DNA of 64,000 nt from Persicaria tinctoria. Its lineage: Eukaryota; Streptophyta; Magnoliopsida; Caryophyllales; Polygonaceae. The notes beneath the pieces were generated by a model, which saw only the letters and a list, made by a program, of their open reading frames with translations, was not told where the DNA came from and did no database searches. This document shows, one piece after another, positions 57,450-64,000 of this stretch (the stretch's first letter is position 1; each line of letters opens with the position of its first letter). The stretch is from the NCBI GenBank assembly GCA_037127255.1, contig JBANSL010000017.1:71300857-71364856 (forward strand). Reading direction: 5' to 3'. A program made the translations under genes and the position numbers.

Positions 57450-57690
57450 TCACAGAGGTTTACGAATTTATGTAGTTTGGTAGGGTCGTTGGATTGATGT
57501 TATATATAATTAGTAGTTATTCTGTATTCGTAATTGCAATGATACAATGTAAACGACAATTATAAATATGAAGATGTATTGTTCGTATTGTCTTTTTGCT
57601 GCGAAATTTACAAGTGGGTTTTGTTATTTAGGGTTGATTAATTTACCTTCTACATTACTAAGTTTTTTTATTTTGTTACAAGCTAGTGAA

Positions 57691-58513
57691 CTAGTTATGT
57701 TTTTCTTATAAACAATAACCACGTCACGAAACACAAACTTTGCTATTTAGGGTTGGAATGCATGCTTTGCTATTCTTGTTGTGTTTGTAGACTTCTTGTG
57801 AGCAGTGATTGATTTGTCATGTTCGATGGCGTCGTGGTTGTGCAATCGACATGCATTTGATGAGTCGTTTGAGTCTACAATCTGAGGTGTCCACTAATGA
57901 TCCCAGAGCTCTCTGTGTGTGTCGTCCTTTTAACATATCGATTCGTTTGTCATGTTGGTTTGTGATTTACATTGTATATACGATGGTTTGATTTGTAGCC
58001 GTGGTCTTAATTTGAGCCTTGTGGTCTTATCTTTCTTTTCTCGCAAGCAAGGTCGTGGACGTGATATGACTGACGGTTCGTTGACGATCGAGTAGGTCTC
58101 CACTTTTGTTCACCGCTGGTTTGCCTCTACCAAGTACCAACTGTTACGTTCAAACTTCGTTCGCCAATGCTTTTTCCTCAATGTCTGTCTTTGTCTTGTA
58201 TCTGGTTTTCATAACGATTCAATACACTAGCATGTCCGGTGCGACGAATTCCTTTTATTTATTAAAAAAAAAAAAAGTCGCCAAAATTACGTTGTTTGTG
58301 ATGGCACGAGGTTTATAGATCGATGTCCCACATTGAGTAAACAAATTTGATCAAGCTACCCGAAAAAAACACACACAGGAGGGCCAGGAGAAATGTTCTA
58401 CTCGAACTTATCGTATGGATCTCAGTTTAGACATTGACTATTTGGATTGAGGTAAGGGTTTAGGAGGTGTCTATACTTGGCTAGAATTAGTACGTGACTA
58501 GATGTGACATGAC
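57691..58513. other. Spacer with LINE-tail-like sequence
   Basis: 57780-57970 matches 42450-42660. It ends TTTATTTATTAAAAAAAAAA near 58260-58274, like a retrotransposed 3' end. The following 240 bp shows nothing recognisable. Confidence 0.4.
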
Positions 58514-59105
58514 CACTACGTCCTGGTGCAACTCAAGCAACGGATATAAAGTCGTTGCCTGAATGCCTCTCACGTCACCTAAGGATTCAAGCAACGGACA
58601 TGTCGTCACCTGAAACCCTGTTGCTTCAAGCCCGTGCCTCCGATCTACAAGTGACGAACAACCGTTTGTCCGTTGCCTGAGTAGTCTCAGGCGACGAACA
58701 AAGCATTCGTTGCCTGAATATGGTCAACGCCCTTAGAAATGGTTTAAGCCATTCAAGCGACGAGGAACGTCCGTGGCTTGAGTGTTGTAGCAACAAACAT
58801 ACTATCGTTGGATTCGTTGCCTGAGTCTTGAATAAGGTGTTTTCCATGTTGTAGCAACCGATGGAGTTGCTTTGTTCGTTGCCTGATCGTTCAAGCGACG
58901 AACATAATCTCGTTGCCTGAGCCCTAAAGGAGGTGTTTTCTACATTGTAGCAACCGCATGAGTTGCTTTGTTCGTTGCCTGGTCGTTCAAGTGACGAACA
59001 TAATCTCGTTGGATGAGTCCTGAAGGAGGTGTTTTCCATATTGTAGCAACAGCAGAAGTCGCTTTGTTCGTTGCCTAGTCATTCGAGCAACGAACATAAT
59101 GGTTT
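58514..59105. mobile_element. CACTA-like terminal region with CGTTGCCTGA repeats
   Basis: Starts CACTACGTCC (58514). It is dense in TCGTTGCCTGA and its inverse TCAAGCAACG/TCAAGCGACGAAC, alternating like the subterminal arrays of CACTA elements (compare the GACGC array at 17030). The far terminus was not found, so the element is incomplete, extends into the next kilobases, or has been misclassified. Confidence 0.5.
58836..59105. repeat. Tandem repeat, 96 bp unit, 2.8 copies
   Basis: Units start GGTGTTTTC at 58836, 58932 and 59028 and share TGTAGCAAC, GCTTTGTTCGTTGCCT and ACGAACATAAT. They give a repetitive minus-strand frame (58626-59039) that I take as non-coding. Confidence 0.9.
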
Positions 59106-59429
59106 CCATATTGGAAGATCTATTCGCTCCCTGTTGTTATGCACCAAATCACACATACATACACAACACCTGTTTCTAAGACATTCACAAACATAAACAT
59201 TCACAATTGATGAAAAAAGTGCATTCATTTGAGATTCATGCGCAAGTCACATTCATAGTTTTTGTTCGAGCAAAATATTCACAAAACCTATTCCATCAAA
59301 ACCCACAAACACAGCAGTTTATTTTGGACCAGAAGTAGACAGATTCAGAAGCCAATCACAGTTGTTCAAAAGTAGAGCTCAAGAGTCAGAATCTGAGTAG
59401 TTCTAGGACGAGAAATTCACATTCAAACC
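59106..59429. other. 3' flank of the coiled-coil exon
   Basis: A/T-rich with CACAAACATA-like repeats; probably 3' UTR or element interior of the minus-strand gene that ends at 59430. Confidence 0.35.
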
Positions 59430-59702
59430 TTATGCATCAGTCGGGCGAGGGCTGTGTTGGACATCCGAAGAGCGGGATTGCTTGTCTGCAACTAGGCTCT
59501 GCACTACATTCTCCAATGCAGAAAGGCGGGATATAGCTTCTTCAGCCTGCTCTGTGGCCACCCTTGCCTCCTCCCGAGCCTTAGCAGCAGCCTCCTCAGC
59601 CTTTGCGGCTTTCTCCTGCAGTTCCCTCCTCTCTTCAGCAGCTGCAGCAGCCCATGGCCCTCTTCTCTTTTTGGGATCTCCGGTGAGTGCCTCCTCCCAA
59701 TC
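59430..59702 (-). CDS. Terminal exon, Ala/Glu-rich coiled coil, possibly CACTA-encoded
   Basis: An acceptor (TTATGTAG/GATTGG) opens a frame of 90 codons ending in TAA. It begins DWEEALTGDPKKRRGPWAAA, then a heptad-rich segment (EERRELQEKAAKAEEAAAKA, EEARVATEQAEEAISRLSAL) and the tail QSRSSDVQHSPRPTDA. It predicts a coiled coil of about 60 residues after a basic KKRR patch. Plant CACTA elements often encode a second protein (Transposase_24/TnpA type) with such a C-terminus, and the exon lies next to a CACTA-like array with its 3' end towards the terminus, the usual arrangement. Upstream exons were not identified. Could instead be a host gene. Confidence 0.45.
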   Translation of the reverse strand, partial: DWEEALTGDPKKRRGPWAAAAAEERRELQEKAAKAEEAAAKAREEARVATEQAEEAISRLSALENVVQSLVADKQSRSSDVQHSPRPTDA

Positions 59703-60840
59703 CTACATAATCACCATGCAAATATGAGTGCATGATGCTAAAAAAAAAGGCTGAAGCCTGATGCTAAAGAAAAAAAGGTAGAAGAAGAAGAAATTATAAG
59801 TTTGTGTACAGTTTATACTAACTTATGGTAAGTTATAGAAAATACATTATTGCAAGTTAAGTTTGTATACAGTACTAAAATCTAATACTTTATGAGTATT
59901 AGAAATTATAACAGATAAATACCCCCTTAGTAATAATTATCAGTTTTTATATAACTGATATTTATAACTAATATTTATAACTGATATTTAAACTGATAAT
60001 TTAAATGAAATAAAGATAACTCAATAAGTAACATAAGTTAGTAATAGTTAGGATATGTTTTTTATTATAAGTTTGTAAACAGTATTAAAATACTGATATT
60101 TATAACGTATATTTCTAAGTTTCTTGACAGTGTTTTTATTTTAGTTTCCAATCAAGTTTTTATCTTCATTTGTCATCAAGGTTTTATAGTCATACAGTGT
60201 TATTATAAGCTTTTATAGTTTTTATGTGAAATTTTAATCAAGTTTTTATAGTTGTATAGTGCTATTATAAGTGTTTATGGTGATAGAGTGTTTTTATAGT
60301 TATAAAGGGTTTAGGGTTTTTGTAAGATATTATGATTCATTCTAGTTATCCAGTGTCTTTATTTTCACTTCTAATCAAGTTATAAGTTATGATAAAACCA
60401 CATTCATGTAGTTATATAGTGTTTTTATGAGATATGATCATTTATCCAGAATTAATAGTCAACTAGAAGTTTTTATAGGACATTGTAATTTGTAAGTTAT
60501 TACAAGTATTTATAGTTATTGAGTGCTTTTATTTTAATTTGTAATCAAGTTTTTATTTTCATTTCTAATCAAGTTTTTGTAGTTTTACAGTGTTATGATA
60601 ATTTATCCACAATTACAATGTTATGATACTCCGGTTTTTATATTCTTACAGTTTTTATAAGATATGATAATTTATCCAAAATTCCAGTGTTAGTATAAGT
60701 TTTTATAGTTTTTGTTTCAATTTCTAATCATGTTTTCATAGTTATACAATGTTATAATTTTTTATAGGTATACACTCTTTTTATAATCCAATCCACAACA
60801 TCACAACCAAGCACCAAATCATTTTAGTCTAGATTCAAAA
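59703..60840. repeat. A+T-rich degenerate repeat, TTTTTATAGTTATA motif
   Basis: From about 60110 to 60790 the phrases TCAAGTTTTTATAGT, ATACAGTGTTATTATAAG and TTTTATTTTCATTTCTAATC recur irregularly every 40-70 bp. It looks like a decayed tandem array or the intron of the minus-strand gene whose last exon starts at 59702. No coding signal. Confidence 0.5.
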
Positions 60841-62237
60841 GCAAAAAAGGCCCTAATCTACCATAACAACACATACCTGGGCAAGATCCTTCTAAACAAT
60901 ACAGTAATAAACTGCAAAGTCTGCAGCACCCAAAAAAATGAAAAGAAAAAGAAGAAACTTAGAGAAGAACCAAAGAACACATTTGTCTTAGGCTACCTTG
61001 ATCTACATTTGAAATCCAGAAATCAATAAACAAAGTTTAACCAAATTTTCCAGAAATGAAATTTAAGCCGAACCTTGTTCAACTTTGAAATTAATAAACA
61101 AAATTTAAGCAAAACCTAAATCTATACATAACAACCAAAATCTAAATAGAGGAAGTCTAGTGGAGAGAGAACCTCTTTCCTAGAAGTGAGGCTGAGTAGA
61201 TCTGCGAACAGCGGACCAAAGAAGTGGAAAGAGAAATTTGGAACAGCAGGCCAAAGAAGTGATGCCTCCAGCTACAATAACAACAACAAAATGAAAAATA
61301 AACGTCATTCGGAAAGGGGAGAAGTAACAAGTTAAAGCCCTAATAAAGGATAATAACTCAAAGAATTCACATCATGCAAGCTTGTTCAATGAAAACATGA
61401 GGCTACATGCTTCAATAAATGGCATAGCCTCCTAAATAAAAATATACATTAAACCTTCTCTTTTCAGTTGATATGAAGGTAATTTGCAATGAAAAGAAAG
61501 CATGAACTTAAATAAAAAAAATCAGATGCTTCTATTCTTTAAAATCTTATATAAGTTGAATACTTGAATATGCTCATTCGGCCATTATTCAAATTAACAC
61601 ATACATATTCCCGAGCTGCAAGTTTTTCCTATGAAGCAAGCAGCTCTTCTTCTCTCTTGTTTAATGACATCTCCTTTTCGTTTAGAGCCTACATAAGACA
61701 GCCATTGTGTTCAGAGACACAAATAAATGTATCAAAATCAATCAACAACCATTGAATAAGAACACCAAAACAACAGAAAATAAGACCCTCGATCTCTTTT
61801 AGAAATAGATGTTAATTTCATATCGATATCAGATTCTTTAGCTGTCAAAACCTTCCCCTTGAATAAAATGTTCTCCCTCAAAGTTTCCAACGCTTCTTAC
61901 CCTAACCAATCTGGCTCTCTCTTCCCAATCGCCTATTTCCTCAAATCAAACCCTAACTAAACACTAATCAAGCTCCTAAATTGAAATGAAAGGGGTTTGA
62001 AGCCTCATAATGAGGATCGAGTGAACAGTACAGATCTGAGGAAGAGAGAGAGAGAGGGAACGATACCCGTTCTCTGGCGAGAACCTCTTGGTCAACAGCG
62101 AAGTTCGATGGCGATGGAGAGGAGTCGGGGTACCTGGAGCATGTCCTTTAAATCCCTAATTTCAAAACCCAAAAGGGAAAAATGGAAAGGTTAGGAACCG
62201 AACCGAACGAGGGAGGGCGGAGGAGAGGGGAACCGAT
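60841..62237. other. Unclassified region, possibly upstream part of the minus-strand gene
   Basis: No confident exon. A purine-rich stretch at 61150-61270 has a small repeat (GACCAAAGAAGTGG / GGCCAAAGAAGTGA). At 62040-62140 a GAGAGAGAGAGA run and GC-richer DNA may be a minus-strand leader. I could not connect these to a protein. Confidence 0.3.
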
Positions 62238-62747
62238 CACTAAAAAAAAAAACAATTTAGCATCGGCAATTTTCCGTGGCAAAAAGCCAATCTGGGGTGG
62301 CAAAACCGATTTAGCCACGGGAGTAGCTACGGCAAACAAGGGGTGGCCAAGTCTGGGGTGGCAAAATGATAGTAGCTACGGAAGTTTGCCGTGGCGAAAA
62401 TCTAGCCACGGGCTAAGCGACGGCTACACGACCCCTAGTGAAAGACCCGACACATTTGCCACGGCAAGTTGCCGTAGCTAAAGTGTGGATGGAAAATAAA
62501 AAAAAATACCCTACTTTTTAGCCCGAATTCTTCAGACCCGGGCTAAAAAGTCCAATATTTTGTTAAAAAAAATAAAATAAAATAATATACAATTTAAATA
62601 TATAATAAAATTTCATTAATTATACAAAATTTACATATATAATAAAATGTCAAACACTACATAATTTATATACCATAAATATACACAATTATAAATGTTA
62701 AATATACAATAAAATGTCAAAATTAAAACTACATTTTAACCAAAAAA

Positions 62748-62826
62748 AACCTATGCCAAGAGAGCATCATTATTTTCCTTGGTTGAAGATGAAGTAGGAT
62801 CGGTTTCAAGTGGCTTCGAAATCTAT
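62748..62826 (-). pseudogene. Terminal exon-like frame, unrecognised
   Basis: After an acceptor (CATCATAG/ATTTCG) the minus strand reads ISKPLETDPTSSSTKENNDA, then LLA and a stop. A donor-bordered exon at 63273-63200 (LLGSFWEIKGQMTSVSSILS, GAFK) would join it in phase. I do not recognise the protein. Confidence 0.3.
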
Positions 62827-63199
62827 GATGCAAGCAAAGAAAAAAAAATCAGTCAGCAAGTATGTTGGCAATTTGGCCTACTTGATGTTATCGGTTACCC
62901 AAACTAACAAAAGAAAGAAAAAAAACATCAATTATAAAGGACTAGCTATATAGTAGAATAAGCTTCAATCAAATGGTTGATAGAGCTGAAATAGCTTTCA
63001 AGAGAAATAAAGTGTACACAGTAGTAGCAATTTTAGTGCATACTCAACGAAACGTTAAGGATTATAGGCTTTATAGCTATTAATAAGGATATAAAGTTAT
63101 GAAATACTAAAAGCAAATGCTATGATTGCTATCAGTAGTTAGTACAACAGACGATAATGCAAGACAAGGTGGAGCAGCACTGTATTTTTAAGGTATTAC

Positions 63200-63273
63200 C
63201 TTGAAAGCACCTGAAAGAATGCTAGATACACTTGTCATTTGCCCTTTTATTTCCCAGAATGAACCAAGAAGAC
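63200..63273 (-). pseudogene. Exon-like frame, unrecognised
   Basis: 74 nt between an acceptor (TTTATAG) and a donor (AAG/GTAATA), reading LLGSFWEIKGQMTSVSSILS then GAFK on the minus strand. It could belong with the frame ending at 62748. Confidence 0.3.
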
Positions 63274-63682
63274 CTATAAAACATGATAAAGACAAACTAG
63301 TTAGTACAACATTAAATTGAGATAAGTTATGCATGTAAAGTTCAGACGTAAAACTTCACCACGAAATGGATAGATGATAAGTGTTCTAATCCAAAAAAAT
63401 AAAGACTTATCCTATACACATGTAAGATATAAATTGTAAGTTGCAATCCATAATTAGAATCCTTGGTCTAAAAGCACAGTTAAAACACATTCTCATGTTG
63501 CTCCAAATATCAATTTTGCTACTGCTAGAGAAAGTTCCCAGGGGTTTTGGTCTGTACACAACATTAGACTAAATTGCTTGTAAATTGTAAATTGATTAGC
63601 ATGAAAGTTCTAACAAGAAAAAAAAATCAAATAAATTGCTTGTAAATGAAACACAGAAGTCCATGAAACTGAAGTCCCTCAC

Positions 63683-63752
63683 CTTGACACAATGGCGCAT
63701 GCACTCTTTTAGCATTGAACTATAATGCAGAGCCATGTCAGAGTTCTCATAG
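63683..63752 (-). pseudogene. Mo25-like exon fragment
   Basis: A 70 nt exon with canonical borders (GCAG/C, AAG/GTGAGG) reads YENSDMALHYSSMLKECM then RHCVK. This matches the conserved helix of Mo25/CAB39 scaffold proteins (relatives read YEN..MALHYG.MLRECIRHQ). Mo25 activates STE20/germinal-centre kinases. Only this exon is recognisable here. The exons expected downstream are not seen on the minus strand, so it is more likely a fragment carried by the CACTA element than an intact gene, unless the gene continues beyond the window's right end. Confidence 0.45.
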
Positions 63753-64000
63753 CTGCATTAAACAAGCAAGGTTGAGCTTAGAAGATAAAATGAGTTGAAA
63801 TAACCATATTCATACAGCTGGGATGCAAATTAAAAGGTTTTTGTTATCTACTGAGTCAAAAGGCAAAACAAACAGAGTGAAAAGAACAAAAAACTACCCT
63901 AATTTCCTGCTTCCAGTTTTAGAAAGATTGAGGAACAATAAATAATACTAAGTAAATTAGTAAAAAGATGAAAGCAAGAATCATGTGAAAGACAATCACG

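Larger units (their letters stand above)
56410..57690. repeat. Segmental duplication containing the RING gene, copy 2
   Basis: Collinear with 34570-35880, with a MITE-like insert at 56639-56814 and a 79 bp deletion within the RING coding sequence. Same orientation as copy 1, about 22 kb away. Confidence 0.85.
62238..64000. mobile_element. CACTA element, left end; continues past the window
   Basis: Begins CACTAAAAAAAAAAAC. From 62260 to 62480 the motifs TTTGCCGTGGC, TAGCCACGG and GTAGCTACGG alternate in orientation, the subterminal array typical of plant CACTA elements. Beyond it are exon-like pieces on the minus strand. The right end is not in the window, so the true length is unknown. Confidence 0.65.
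62480..64000. other. A+T-rich interior of the rightmost CACTA element
   Basis: Apart from the three exon-like pieces, it shows A/T-rich, intron-like DNA with no open frame of note and no transposase motifs. Confidence 0.4.

Noticed and set aside
58626..59039. A 137-codon minus-strand frame with repeated residues
   Set aside because: It is the translation of the 96 bp tandem repeat (a multiple of three, so it stays open); no sign of a protein.

Overview
This is a 64 kb stretch of A+T-rich plant nuclear DNA, almost certainly eudicot. The signs are spliced genes with GT-AG introns, plant gene families (a CW14-type DUF1336 protein, an ER prolyl 4-hydroxylase with a ShKT tail, a small RING-H2 protein), a microRNA hairpin of the plant miR390/miR391 superfamily, and plant transposons of most major kinds. 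There are no operons. The genes are independent, and most of the window is transposons nested in one another. The species cannot be fixed from the sequence.

Left part (1-14 kb). Gene-poor DNA with LINE scraps and a SINE-like repeat is followed by two complete protein genes. An 8-exon DUF1336 gene lies at 3603-5824 (+), with an N-myristoylation start. A 7-exon prolyl 4-hydroxylase gene lies at 6675-9060 (-), with all catalytic residues present. A Tourist-like MITE and a Helitron with repeated 5' ends follow.

Middle left (13-31 kb). A locus of unknown function occurs twice (about 13.1-20.9 kb and 21.8-24.95/30.3 kb). Each copy was hit by different transposons, so each serves as the empty-site control for the other. 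Copy A carries a 2.05 kb Helitron (itself holding a hAT MITE) and a 3.8 kb CACTA element with three in-phase exons of an unrecognised gene. Copy B carries a solo LTR and a Ty1/copia element whose LTRs run 5'-TA...TA-3' instead of TG...CA. Target duplications, PBS and PPT support most of these boundaries.

Middle right (31-58 kb). A foldback MITE, a miR391-like precursor (32477-32566), Stowaway MITEs and an intact RING-H2 gene (35189-35587) come first. The RING gene and its flanks recur at 56.4-57.7 kb, where a 79 bp deletion destroys the RING. Between the copies lie a decayed LINE with a MITE inside its reverse transcriptase, an 8.2 kb LARD-type LTR element (target duplication CCGAG) holding nested Helitrons, and an antisense 5'-truncated LINE with a long RT frame.

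Right end (58-64 kb). CACTA-like DNA: subterminal repeats, a 96 bp tandem repeat, an Ala/Glu-rich coiled-coil terminal exon, and a second element beginning CACTA at 62238 that runs past the window and covers a short exon resembling Mo25.

The likely functional units are the two spliced genes, the first RING gene and the microRNA. Everything else recognisable is mobile or decayed.
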